The notes beneath the pieces were generated by a model. The model was given only the letters and a program-made list of their open reading frames with translations. It searched no databases and had not been told where the DNA came from. Shown in pieces: positions 45,769 to 58,177 of a DNA stretch of 64,000 bases (within the stretch, counting starts at the first letter, position 1; each line of letters starts with the position of its first letter). Source of the DNA: Prosopocoilus inquinatus (taxonomy: Eukaryota; Arthropoda; Insecta; Coleoptera; Lucanidae); assembly GCA_036172665.1 (NCBI GenBank), contig CM069870.1, positions 56,420,212 to 56,484,211 on the forward strand, given 5' to 3'. The position numbers were made by a program, and so were the translations under genes.

Positions 45769-46181
45769 CCAATTACAGCTCAAGTGGCGACATCTCGCGC
45801 CGAAGTTACCAATTCCACTTTTAACTAAAAATATTATATTTATTCAATTTTCTGATTAATTTAATATCAGATACACATTACATTTTTAGCTCTTGTTAAT
45901 AATAAGGTTTGCAATATTTAATATTACGTATTTCCACTAAATAAGTTCACCTGTAAACGAAAATCGTTTCAGGTTATGAAATATTCATTTCCCTTTTTTA
46001 GTATTTACGTTTTTCGTAAGTAATAAAAAACATGCCTTGACCATTTGTTTTATTGGTTTACGTGCTTTTTGTAAGTGTAAAACTCGAAATTACGTTATGT
46101 TGACAACTGAGGTAACAAACGGTAACATACGCTAACAAATGAATGTTACCTTACCGGTAACTAACATACAGGCCTACTGAT

Positions 46182-47078
46182 CAGTGTTGCCAGAGGTGGT
46201 GATTTATCACCAGATCTGGAAATTTTTGTTATTTGTTAATTACCTGGTGATTATTTTTAAAAACTCGGGATTATCTGGTGCCTTTTCATAAAATATAAAT
46301 AAGAAAAAATTTATAACATTAAAATGATTTTAATAGCGTTTTTCGCTTGCTGCACCAGTGTGCACTGAGTGTATCTCTATCTCGTTTTATTACATAAAGC
46401 TGAACGGAAATGGAGATACACTCAGTGCGCACTGGTGCAGCCACTGGAAAACGCTATAAGTTTCAATGATAAAAGTTGAGACGCAGCTTTTTGCGATATT
46501 TAATATTGAGCAACTGTCAACACCGTCAATCGACACTTTTTTCCCGCCAATTTAAAAATATTTGCAAGAAGGCTGTAAACTGTAAACTCTTTTGTACAAA
46601 TTCATATATTTTTAGTTGTGTCAGAATTAGAAAATTTAAACGACAGACATTTTACAATCAAAAGCAAAAAAGTACTCCTAGTAGGCGATTACAGTTTCCT
46701 GTAATTTTTTTAAACTATAGTTTCCTGTAAGTTTTTAAACACGATTTCACAGGTGACACTAAGGATTCTATGCTTTCGGATTTGACAAGTTCACAACTTT
46801 TGTAAAATCTGTGAAATTTATTTCATTTAAATAATACCATTTCGAGAAAGAAAAATTATTTTGAGAAAGAAAACCGTACATTCGAAGTTTTTGTTTTTTT
46901 TTAATCATTTTGTACCTAAATTTAATAAAATAATTTTGAAGCGTCAGTATAATAACGTCAAAAATTTAAATGAACGACAAAATAGTAGAAGGAAATAAAC
47001 TGGTCATTTTCAGTTGGTAACTGGTTACTTTTTGTCAGTTAATCTGGCGACTTAAATTTTGATCGTCTGGCAACACTG
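46182..47078. mobile_element. Non-autonomous hAT element with target duplication CTACTGAT
   Basis: Ends CAGTGTTGCCAGA and TCTGGCAACACTG with exact 8-bp flanks CTACTGAT (46174-46181 and 47079-47086). It is about 900 bp with no transposase. It contains the foldback hairpin at 46334-46456. Confidence 0.9.
46334..46456. repeat. Foldback hairpin inside the hAT element
   Basis: TAGCGTTTTTCGCTTGCTGC and ACCAGTGTGCACTGAGTGTA pair with TACACTCAGTGCGCACTGGT and GGAAAACGCTA in inverse order. Related to 41371-41480 (GTATCTCTATCTCGTT versus GTATTTTCATCTCGTT). Confidence 0.85.
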
Positions 47079-47277
47079 CTACTGATTAATGGAAATTTTC
47101 AAATTCAGAAGTGACATATTCGTTAGCGCATAATGCTTTGATCTTTTTTTTCGTATGTAGTTAGCTTACAATTTAATTTAAAAATGTTGTTTTGCTCTCT
47201 TAGTTATAGACAATTTTATGGCATTTCAGGAGCGCGCTCATAAATTGGCGATTGTGTTGGAGTGTTTGATGTCAGAG

Positions 47278-48237
47278 TAGAGATGGGCCAGGGAATGAAC
47301 CCGGTGCATTGAAAGCACCCACAAGGGTGCATACATGAATGTACCGGGTGCATTCAAAAATTTAAATTTCCCTCGCAAATCGAACAAGAAATAATCTTTT
47401 CTTGATATTATTTAATTGTTTGCAGGTGGTTTACAGGTTTAATGTTTCATAGTGCGTGGTGAATAGCTGAATAGTAAACTTTTAGGTTTAACCGGAAGCT
47501 TTGTTGTTACTAAATAATTGTCTAGTGAGAATCCGTACAAAATATCGGGTATTTGGTGTCATTTTGAAGAACTTTTTGTCTTAAGCCGGCAATACATGTT
47601 CCAATAATTTCACGTAAAAATTCCTGTAAACATGTGTGTATAAATTCATGAATTGTAATTTGCAATACACGTTTCAATTATATTAATAAAAAGATGTTCT
47701 GCTAAATAGTAATTTAGAATGTTAATATTGGTGAAAATGGTAACTAATTAATGCTTCTAACTTCAAGTTATTTTCTTTGAACACCTGGGAATGTTGGATT
47801 ATGTTATCAAAGGGTATCATCCAAATGTAGAGCACATGGTTATCAAACTGTCTTGAAGCTAAAATTATTTATAAACATATACCTACATAAACTAGCTAAA
47901 GTCGTTCTTCATTCATCTGAACCAACAGCCAACAGCAATAATAAATGTCACTAGAATTTACTAAAATTTCACGTCAAAAACCTTGAGAAATAGAACTTGC
48001 TCTTTGTTGTCAATCTGACATGTATAAATTCATGTAATTCTTTTTGCTCGCTATACACGTTGAAAAATAGGTTTTGTCATAAATTACATGTAAATTTCAT
48101 GCAATTTATGTACAATATATGTCTATTGCGGGCTTTAGGTAAATGTAGGCAAAGCATCCAATGCACCGAGTGCATTGTGGGTGCATTCCGTGATTCCACC
48201 GGTGCTAACGATTGTATCTGGTGGAATCCCATCTCTA
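47278..48237. mobile_element. Non-autonomous hAT (TAGAGATGGG family) with target duplication TGTCAGAG
   Basis: Ends TAGAGATGGG and CCCATCTCTA flanked by exact TGTCAGAG (47270-47277 and 48238-48245). It is inverted relative to the copy at 44737-45768 and interrupted by the element at 47584-48134. Confidence 0.92.
47584..48134. mobile_element. MITE nested in the hAT, TTA target duplication, PIF/Harbinger-like
   Basis: Ends AGCCGGCAATA and TATTGCGGGCT flanked by TTA on both sides (47581-47583, 48135-48137). Comparison with uninterrupted sister copies (CTTATGTAAATGTAGG at 44840-44850, inverted) shows the empty site. Subterminal direct and inverted repeats of TATAAATTCATG are present at both ends. 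A 3-base TTA duplication fits PIF/Harbinger. Confidence 0.75.
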
Positions 48238-48266
48238 TGTCAGAGTAATGCGAATGATCTGCCATA

Positions 48267-49095
48267 GGGTGCGTTTCATTTGCGCGCTTATACGCTTTGA
48301 GCGCTTGTAAGCATTGCTTAACCTGTTCCTTTTGGCTTTGCAAACGCTCACGAAGCGCTAGGTGTCGATATGGAAACGTCATTGTGACGTCATAGCCTGC
48401 GCTCACAATCGCTTATTCCATCGAGGTAGGGCAGCAAAAGCGTGAGTGCTTAATGGCGCTTATGCCACAAATGGAACGTATGAGGGAATCAGCTGATCAT
48501 CGTCAGACAGATAGCGGTCTAGTAGCGGTAGGTTATAAATGTTGCATTACAGCTATTTATGTTTGATTTAATTTCACTAATGAAGTTAATTTTCATGGTT
48601 ATAATAGAAAATGATTTTATGTGGCAGATTTTTAAAAAACTGTGCACTTTATTTCTCACATACTATATTTTTGTTTCAAAATACTAACAAGCAGATATCT
48701 TAGGTGTCCATATATTCTAATGATCCTGTCTTGTATATCCATTATTGATCAAATGCTATAAAACTTAAACTGGCACAGATCTGCCTAAAATTTTAATTTT
48801 CTGCAAGCGAAAGGTTTGCAAAATTTACTTTTGAAATATTGCTGTTATTCATTTTTTTAATTTCAATTTAACTATGTATAATTTAAATGGCGTTGGTCTT
48901 TAGGAAGATAATTAATTGTAGCACTGCAGCACCGCACAAGTTGTAAAGGTTATGAATTTATTGTGCACACAACAGCCAAAAGAAACACTTTTGCTTATAA
49001 CGCCTGATGCGACTAAGCGCCAAAGGAAACACCAGAAAATAGCGCTTGTAAGCGTAAGCGCTTGAAGCGTATGAGCGCGCAAACGAAACGCACCC
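48267..49095. mobile_element. DNA element with GGGTGCGTTTC ends and alternating GCGCTT subterminal repeats
   Basis: Ends GGGTGCGTTTCATTTGCGCG and its inverse (CGCGCAAACGAAACGCACCC), flanked by ATA on both sides. Subterminal GCGCTTGTAAGC and inverted GCTTACAAGCGC arrays at both ends. 829 bp, no transposase. It lies about 30 bp from the preceding hAT. Confidence 0.85.
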
Positions 49096-49890
49096 ATAGT
49101 GTCACCTGAGCGTTGCGTATTTATAAACGGGTTTAGAGCGTTTTAAATTTTAAAATTGTCGCCTGTTATCCAACTACTACCTTTATTGCTTTGTAAACAA
49201 CTTCATTCCTCAGTTTGTAACACTCTTTCATTGATTTGTACTACTATGAAGTTACTAACAAGATTCTCTTTCATTTTGTCATTCATAAATATTTATTAAT
49301 CTTCAGTTTTCGGTAGTATTGACATTGAAATAAACGCATCAAACATACATGTCATAACTAACAAATTAATCGACTTAACCACACGCATAATCACATGTTT
49401 CGTTCTGATTACTAATACGCATACCGAGTGTTTTATCGCCGGGATTTTGAGACCGGCAATTTTGTTGCACTCCGAGTGTTCCAAAAGCGAATTTATGAAG
49501 GCTAGATCAAGTAACTCTTTGACCAAAGTATGCATTTATGAACGACTTTTGTGTGAATGTTCGCTCAGAGCCAGGCTTAGAGCGTCGGTCGAATGTCATT
49601 TACGAACGCACTCCTGTACCTTTCAGAACGAACCTTTGGAACGAACCCAAACGAGCAAATGAGCCAACTTTTTAGAACGTATCTCAAAGACGTATCTGAA
49701 CTAAGCCAATGGCAGTTGCCAATTTCGATAAATTAGTTTTAAACGAAATATTTACAAACCCTTCTATTTTTTAATTGAAAACTAAAGTGTTGAAGTACAG
49801 GATACAGTTTTCTTGGCAGTTTAAGAAACTAGCACGTCCAGTACAAACCAGGAAATATAACCTCAAACGCATTGCCCTTCTTTTACCACC
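49096..49890. promoter_or_regulatory. Upstream region of the zinc-finger gene
   Basis: It contains no further transposon that I can delimit and no clear TATA box. The stretch just before the start codon ends TTTACCACCATGAAAG, a good initiation context. Promoter position is inference. Confidence 0.35.
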
Positions 49891-52800
49891 ATGAAAGCAA
49901 TCACACAAACAAAGCAAGAAAATGTAATTTACACGTATATTCCCATCACACTTGAAGCATTTCAAGCTCTAGTGGATCAACAGAATCAACTTGTAACCGT
50001 CAATGAAAACATTAATGTAAAGAAGCTTTCCGATGATAAAGTTGCTGTTGTTGGGCCCGGTGATGTAAGTCAAGACAATTATGGGGATGTTTTTAATTAC
50101 AAGATTTCGTTCTAGTGTGTTGAAAACGAGAATATTGTGTTTAATGTTATAAAAGAGACAAATGAAGAGTTGGTTAATGATAACATTAAACCTGAAATTA
50201 CAACTGTGTAAGTGTTACTTTATTGTATGCCATTGTTTACATTTGTCTCATGTCGGTTTTTCTAGTACAAATAGCAACACGGAAGTGAAAGAAGTTGAAA
50301 AGCCAAATGAAACCGCAGTACAAATTGACACATTAGAAACCATTAATACAGAAAGAATTGGTCGACCAAAACGTAATAAGTATGGACCATTTTCTTGTAA
50401 TAAATGCGAGAAATCTTTTGACAAGACTACAAGCTATCGTAAACATTTAGAAATTCACAAAAACATGAAAAAGTACAAATGCGATCAGTGTTTCGAAAGT
50501 TACAATGTCGAGGATAATTACAAGTTGCACAAAGCGATGCACGAAAAGGGTCAGCCAACATGTCCATTGTGTGACAGAAAATTTCAAAGGTTGGCAAGTT
50601 TGAAATCACATTTATTATTGCATCAAGTTGAAGAGACGTTTTCATGTAAGGAATGCCTTGCGGAATATGAATATGAAGTATGTTGGAGCTTTGTGTTTTC
50701 AGAATAATCAGTTTCAGTTTTCAGGATGATTATAAAGCGCATGTAAATCGTCATGGTGAAGTTAATACACCTAAACCACAAACTATTCCGTACATTTGTT
50801 CTTACTGTAATTATTTGTTTGACGACCCAAAGGAGTACAAAGAACATGTATCTTTTCATATTAAAGTATTTTTTTTTCTGTATGAAAAAATATCTTTGTT
50901 AATATGTATTTCTGCAGATTAAGAAATTAGTGTTAACTTCGAAGCGAACCAGAAAACGTACCACTGGAAATAAAAATAATGCTCATGTGTGTACTGTTTG
51001 TCATAAAACATTTTCAAAAAGTTGCTTACTTGAAAGGCACAGTCGCATACACAGTGGAGAACGTCCGTTTTCTGTAAGGTATGGAAATTTTAATTTATGT
51101 TCCGTTAATCTTTGATATTTGCAGTGTCCGAAATGCGATAAAGCATTTGCGCAGAAATGCACTCTACAAATCCATCTGTTTAAGCATACCGGCATAAAAC
51201 CATTTAAATGTACTCTTTGTCCAGCTGAGTATTATCAAAAAGGTATGATGGATTTGCACTTTAAGAAGTAGTTTTTATTTACCTTATTACTGCAGGTAAT
51301 TTACGAGTGCATGTTGATAAAACACATACAGCTCCACCAAATGAAAAGTTATATAAGTGCACTCAGTGTACGTGCATATTCAGAAAAGTTGCTTCATTAA
51401 ACGCCCACATTACAAAAGTGCATGGAACTGCGAAACCTGTGGAAGATGTATCGATTACGTCCTTGCGTGATCAGCTGGCAAAACTGCAACAGATTGCTGG
51501 GGTGACCAAAGATGCGGATGATGCTTCGAAGATTTCAGCTGATTCTGTAAAGAATATAAAAATCCTCGATCAAAATGTAGATTTAAAGGAGACCTTCGTT
51601 AAGGTAGCCGATTCTAGTGTGGAAGGTGCTCTGAGGCGTTACCTAGTGAAGCAGAGAGTAGCAGGAAATACAAAGTGGTTTATTTGTTCTTATTGTGCAA
51701 AAGAATTTAAAAAGCCTTCCGATTTAATCAGGCATATCAGGGTTCACACACGGGAGAAACCTTACCAGGTCCTATTTTCTTTTCGAACGATATCCATATG
51801 CTAAAACGAAATTATTTTGTAGTGCTCACGTTGTCATCAATCTTTTTCTTTAAAATCCACATTGATATCACACATGAATACTCATTTCAGTAGAAGAGAA
51901 TATAAGTGCACGCATTGTTCAAAAGTGTTCACTTCTGCAAGAACTTTAAATGTTCATTACAGGTATGTACCATTTAAAAAAAATGCAAGTGCTTGTTTTA
52001 AAACTTGAAATGAAGTTGTTTCTTGTCCGGTAAGAAATGTAAGCAAAAAGCTTTTTTTAATCATAATTTTAAATAATTTAATAATTAATAATTATTCATA
52101 ATTTAAAAAAAAAACTTTTTACTTAAAATTTTAATATTTCCAGAAAACATGATAAAAGTATTTCGCGCCAACCAATTCAGTACAAATGCTCCACCTGCGA
52201 TAAAATGTTTAATAGTATAATGAAAGCTGATTTACACATGAGCCTGCATAATCCTTCCAACATCACCAGTGCAGACTTAGATAATGTAAAAATGTTGCTG
52301 AAGCAGCCCATGCTAGAAACCGCAGACGGTATGTAAATTTGAAGAAGGCCATAAACGTTTATAGTTAATTAAATAACTCGTAGGTCTTCTCCCAGTACCT
52401 GCTCCCAAATCAAAAAATTCTCCTACGAACTCAGAAGAATACAAAAACCGACCACATAAGTGCTGTGTGTGCAACGCCGCATTCCTGAAGCCAGATCACA
52501 TGAAAAGGCATATGTTAATACACTCGGGTGAAAAGAATTTTAAATGTGATATATGCTCTAAGTGAGTAAAATGAAGTGCATTTTCCTGGACTTAAAATTT
52601 GGTTGCAGGTCATTTTATACTTCATATGCTTTAAAAGAACATGTGCAACTTCACAGCAATGTTAAAAATTTCACGTGTAAAGTCTGCAGCAAGAGGTTTT
52701 CAACAAACGTTTTACTAAAACGTCACATTGTCAAACATTCAAACGCCAGACCTTACGTGTGTCCATATTGCAAGAACCGGTTTAAGACGGTAACAATGTG

Positions 52801-55800
52801 TCGGAAACATATCAGCACTGTGCATCGCAAGGATATTAACATCGAAGTACGTACAAAAAAAACTTAATATTTAACATAAAAATATTGTAAACTTTTAGAT
52901 TCAGGCGTTAATTGAAACAGGAGAATTGCCTGATGTTGATGATGCAGAGAAGCCAAAGATAATCGATTTATCAGATAGTCTGTCAGATAATCCTTTTGGT
53001 CTAAGTAATTTTCAAGAACCTGAGAATACTGTAGATGCAAATAGTATACCAGCACAAGTTCTTTCTGATGTCAATCCTGTTTTAAACACGGGCACCAGCA
53101 AAGAAAAACAGCCAGTCTTTAAGAAACCAAAACTATCACCTAAGAAAAGAACAAAACAGTGTAAGAGTATTAACACAAACACACAGTCTGATGCGCTTCA
53201 AACTTTAAGCACACAAGAAAATCCTGCCCCGGCTATTAATAATTGTGTTAATCAGGTATAATATTATTTTTTATTAGAGGCTGAAATGAGTAGGTGTGTT
53301 TTTGTTTTTTATTTAGACTAACGAAAGCGAGCTTCAAGATAAATTGAATCAGGATTTTATAAATCAGTTGATGGCCACTTCACAGTTATATATTGATAAA
53401 TCTGGTAACTATAGGATAGCCAGTGGTGATGCCTCTGCTGAGAAAGTAGACGATGCCACAGACGATAATCCGATTGGTTATTCCACAATTTATATCAATT
53501 TCGATGATTTGCAGTCTCTCAATCCAAACATGTACAATTCATTGTTGCCGCAAGTCAAGCTAGAGGTATATGTTCACCCACACATAAAATTATTTTTAAG
53601 AAACGGAAAATTGTTTGCTTGTATTACAGGGAGACGATCCAATTCTTATGAGTGCAATCAATGAACCTCAAGAATCAAACATTCTATTTATGGACCCAAC
53701 TTTAACCCAGTCGTCAGAATTTCAAACTGATTCACAGAATTTCGAACCCTTCAATCCAATCATGTTCAATACGAACGATTTAAATTTAAATTCCAATAAT
53801 TTAAATGTAACTCTTCCAAATATTTCCGCCGTAACAAATTTGAATGAACAAATTAGTGAGAGTGAAACTCAACCAATTCTACCAGCTTTAGATGATGTTG
53901 TCAAGACAGAGTTAGCAGAAAGCAATAGCCGATTGTTAATGAAGAACAACAACGATGATAGTGTTGTGGATCATTCGAAATTGATCCTCTCCAATGAGAA
54001 TGTTAATCTCAACGACAGTTTAATAATTACTTTAAATAACGACTTAAAATCTAGCGACCTAAATTATTTTCCAAACATTACTTTTAATCTAAATAATAGT
54101 GTTGGTGTTACTAGTACATTGATGTCAATTTCGGATAATGGTCGTGATGTTTCGTGTACTTTATGTAAAGCTAATTTTAACAATATCCTTGATATGGAAA
54201 GACATCGATGCGTGAACATCGATTTTTTAACCAAAGAAACGAGCAAAGAGTGTGCCAAAGAAATTAGTTTCAGGAAATCACCTGAATTGTCGAACACAGA
54301 GGACGAAATTGGGAATGCAATGATTCCTGATTTTAATGATCAGGTAAAACTGGTTTGCTGTTATCGGTTAAGTAAACAAATTTGATTTATGAATTTTACA
54401 TTGTTAAAGTCAACTTTTATTCGATGAAAATTACAAAAAAATTGTTCTTAAACGGATATTATTGAAATTGGAAAGAACACTTAACGTTTCACTATCATTT
54501 GATAGCTGCGTCAGGATAGTGACGGTGAAACGTTGAGCATTCTTTCCAATTTTAACACCGTCTGTTTAAAGTTTAAAACAATGTTTCTGTATACATTTCA
54601 GCTGCAAACTGCACAAGTTGAAATTAGCAGTGAGATGCCTGCGGCTGTTGTAAGTGAAGATGAAAGTGGCAAGAACTTCAAATGTGCTAACTGTGCGAAG
54701 TGTTTTAATAGCGAAGCCAACGTATTTAAGCACATGGAAAAGGTGCACAGATCTAGAAAAAGTGAGAAAACAAAAAAGAGCATCACCCCCAACGAACCCG
54801 AAGGAAATAAAAAATCGGAAAATGCATGTAACTATTGTCCTAAAGTATTTAAGAAACCATCAGATCTGGTAATAAATTATTACTTTCGATTTACTAACAA
54901 ATGTAATTTAAATTACTTACAGAAACGACACATACGTACACATACAGGAGAGAAACCATTTGCTTGCGATAAATGCGAGAAAAGTTTTTCATTAAAATCT
55001 ACGTTGCAGTCGCATATGAGAACACACAATCCAGCAGGCAGTAAAGACTTCGTATGTGTAGTTTGTAATACAAATTACAGTTGCAAAGCAAGTTTAAGAA
55101 CGCACTTGTTCATTCATACAGGTAAATTTAGAGTAGCGTTCTTAAGGTCCTTACCAAATTTATTTTTTGAAGGTGTTAGGCCTTATCCTTGTCGCTTATG
55201 CCCTTCGAAGTTTCGAACATCTTCACATCGAAAACAACATGAAGGCAGTCACAAAGAAGCACCACGAACCACCCTGAAAAAGGTTAAACCTTTAACAGCC
55301 ATCAAAGCTGCTAGTAATTTTGTGGAATCAATGTTGACGAAAAGTCAAGAGGAAGAACAAATTGAGAACATCCCCAACATTATCACAGAAGATTTAACAG
55401 AAAATAACGTAATTTCAAACTACTCTTTGAATTACATAACATACAGATCATTTTTTTTTGTAATCCATTTATCTGCGTGTAATACAAGAAATGTTTTAAT
55501 TTCAGGCACAATCAGACAATCAGGTTCTGGTGACCGATGAAACTCTGAATATCACTGAACCAATTCCAATAGATCTTTTGCAACAATTACAAAACAGTGG
55601 ATTGCTGCTCGGAGAAGATGGCACAGTTGATATTTTAACCTCTTCATTGATACAAATGGAAAACGATGTGCTCCAAGACAAAGAGGTTTCCGTTAATACT
55701 GACAGTATAAATTTGACTGAAAATTCCTGTATAATCGAAGAACGACATCCGTCAAGAATTAAAGAACAACCTTCCTCGATCATTAAAGAACCGCCTTCCT

Positions 55801-56190
55801 TAGTTATTAAAGAACAATCTTCCTCATCAATTAAAGAACGACGTTCCAGGACAATTAAAGAACAGCCTAAGACGAGAGATTTTGTGTGCGATGTTTGCAA
55901 TAAGTGTTACCTGTCGAAACCTGTGCTTAAGAAACATCAGAGAATTCATAAGCGGGGTTTCAAGTGTGACAACTGTGAGAAGCAATTTTCATCTGAAGAT
56001 TTGCTAACAAAACATAGCAAATTACATTTGGGTTACAGACCGTTCTCCTGTTTACTATGTGCAAACAGTTTCAGCGAGGAAGGAAGTTTGAAGACACACA
56101 TGAAACGGTTTGTAAAAATAATCATTTTTTTAAATTCTTTTGTGCCCTAATTCATTGAATGAATTTATTTTCAGAATCCACAACTCGTAA
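49891..56190 (+). CDS. Large C2H2 zinc-finger protein, 19 coding exons, about 1,648 residues, 25 fingers
   Basis: Coding exons by GT-AG sites, all in phase: 49891-50064, 50116-50207, 50266-50677, 50725-50865, 50918-51073, 51125-51242, 51296-51768, 51823-51962, 52144-52328, 52384-52561, 52609-52846, 52899-53255, 53317-53565, 53630-54343, 54602-54868, 54923-55121, 55173-55408, 55506-56107, 56175-56190. Finger groups: 17 in exons 3-11, one degenerate ([10 protein letters not shown], lacking the last His) in exon 14, 5 in exons 15-17, 3 in exon 18-19. Fingers are often split by introns. Between groups lies an acidic/Asn-rich linker (exons 12-14) and a repeated IKEQPS-type segment in exon 18. It is expected to be a nuclear DNA-binding regulator. 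The architecture recalls ZNF236-type proteins, but I cannot confirm orthology. No signal peptide or BTB/KRAB/ZAD domain seen. Confidence 0.93.
54464..54554. repeat. Foldback hairpin in intron 14 of the zinc-finger gene
   Basis: Outer arms AAATTGGAAAGAACACTTAA and TTGAGCATTCTTTCCAATTT pair. The minus-strand core is CTGACGC-A-GCTATC-AAAT-GATAGT-GAAAC, hammerhead-like with one core change. It ends about 47 bases before the acceptor of exon 15. Confidence 0.8.
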
Positions 56191-56420
56191 TTGACTGTTG
56201 ATTTTATCTGGTTACGTATTGAACTGTGTTTATCATGTGTATTAAATTGCATTGCTTTGTACATTTTGTATAGTTTTTCTAACTGATTTTCTATATTTAT
56301 ATATTTTTGTACAATTTTGATTTTTGTTTTAAATATTTTTGTTCATGGATTTTGAATATTTTTGGATATAAAGAGATCATTGTTCCGTGTAAGATAAGGA
56401 AAGTTTTATTCTGTGTATAA

Positions 56421-56426
56421 ATAAAA
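56421..56426 (+). terminator. Polyadenylation signal AATAAA of the zinc-finger gene
   Basis: AATAAA about 230 bases after the stop codon. The 3' UTR between them is A+T-rich and is duplicated, decayed, in the pseudogene copy (41880-42170). Confidence 0.65.
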
Positions 56427-56450
56427 TATATTGAAAAGAAATGTTTTTTT

Positions 56451-58177
56451 TTTTAACAACAAAGTTAAATATTATTTAATGTACTTTCCACGAATTATAA
56501 CATATATGGGATTGTTGTACTAAATTTCAAATAATAATCATCCTAACAATGACAAATATAATTTTAAAACCCCAAAAAATATAAACACAAACATGGGTTC
56601 AATGCCATTTTATCAAATAGGTTGTGTTATAATCAATGCGCGGACGAAAGTTTACCGTGGGTTATCGCTCACGTGAAACGTCGCGTTCAGGGTGCGTCAC
56701 TCGTCTGGTCGACTTGACGACCTTATAATAACGTCAAATCGCGAAATTGCTGTGGCACGTGGCAAAATGAACCTAATAATAGGCAACGCTGTGTTCAGTT
56801 TGCATTGGCATAACATAGGTAGACGAATATCGTGATCAACGATTGTTACACATCCCATCAGGCCAATAGACCTGGTGTGAACTCTCTCTTCTTTCCTTCT
56901 CATTTACGATTTTTAACTTATTTTACGTCTCTCTCGTCTGTTTCTGCTTTCAAGTTTCGGAGCTACCACAAGTGGATCATAAAGTGATCACCTGCATTCA
57001 ACATAAATTTAGTAAACAGCTAGGTTTGCTGAATGGTCTCATTGGTATGGTATGGTATGGTATTGGCCAGTTTTATTGGTGTGGTATAGTATTGGCCAGT
57101 GTTTCCATCATAAGGAAGAAGTTAAATCTAAGGATAATTTCCAGCAAAAGGGAGAAATTGCAAAAATTCATTAAAATCTAGGGAATTTTGTAGTTTTCAC
57201 TTGTCAATGCTGATTATGATGCTGATGCTGATGCTGATTATGATGATGATGTCAAGCCCAAAGCCAAACCGCCGAATGTCGGCAAAGTTCACGCTGGTTC
57301 GTTCTTCTTGCTTCTAATCAATGTTGCTAACCGCAAGACTATAGTCGTATTCGTACGATAATTTAGCAGTTGGTACGAGGTATAATTTTGGCTTCAAAAT
57401 CACATGCATAAATAAAACGATTGCTGAGTAAGCAACTCAGCGGCTGAGAGTCCCTGAACGCGTCCAATGTGATTATTTTTTCATTAAAATCATTTAGGAT
57501 TTGAAATGAAAATTAAGAAAAAAATCATGTTAAAAAAGAGTAATGAAAAGTAACCCCGCGCACTACTTCGGTACGATCGGGTCGGATCAGCTCGGACCAG
57601 TCGGATCGTCTCGGCTTCGGCAGATAATACTTTTGAGTCCTTTTATTTATATTTCTTTAATAAGAATCGGTTATCGTATGAAAAGAGTGTGCGTACTACG
57701 AAATGTAGATACTAAATGAAATGCCATAAACGCCGCGAATATGTCATTTTAGTGCACGACCTACGTTGCCGCAGCACCGATCGTTCCGAGTCGAGTCGAC
57801 CGGTCTGAGTCGATTCGGTACGCGTGCTGCTTCAGGCAGGAAAAGGATAATCTATTAGAAACAAAAAAATAAAAACATTTTTGATGACCTAGAAACACAA
57901 TCGAAGTGGATAAAGTAGAATTCGCAGGAAATTATAATTATTCGATTTCTAGAAAAATTAAAGTTAAAGAAAACGAAAAACGTTTTTAACAATAACAATA
58001 GAGAAACAAATCAAAAAAAGGAACAAAAATTCCTGACAAAGGTAAGAAAAACAAATGACGATCGTACGTGCAGAAGAGAAAGAACTCAAGAGGACTTGTG
58101 GATTTGAAATAAAAAAAAATAACGAACTTCTAGACTAACAATAACTTCGCACAAAGCAAAAGCAAATCAGAAATCAC
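56451..58177. other. Intergenic DNA with microsatellites, a dispersed repeat and a GC-rich inverted region
   Basis: GGTAT-type tandem repeats at 57042-57110. GATGCT/GATTAT/GATGAT trinucleotide-like tract at 57208-57252. The dispersed repeat shared with 44911-45117 at 57251-57465. A GC-rich stretch 57555-57835 has GGTCGGATCAGCTCGGACC and, inverted, GGTCTGAGTCGATTCGG, perhaps the ends of a 280-bp MITE. No gene. Confidence 0.5.

Larger units (their letters stand above)
44662..46163. mobile_element. Non-autonomous hAT element of the TTACCGGTAA family, split by nested insertions
   Basis: Starts CAGTGTTGTTAAATTACCGG and ends CCGGTAACTA, flanked by an exact 8-bp repeat ACATACAG (44654-44661 and 46164-46171). 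Its body resembles the copies at 58178-59665 and 60204-60702 (CTCAAGTGGCGACATCTCGC, GGTTATGAAATATTCATTTCC), but the right end is internally deleted. Its interior is interrupted by the hAT at 44737-45768. Confidence 0.82.
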
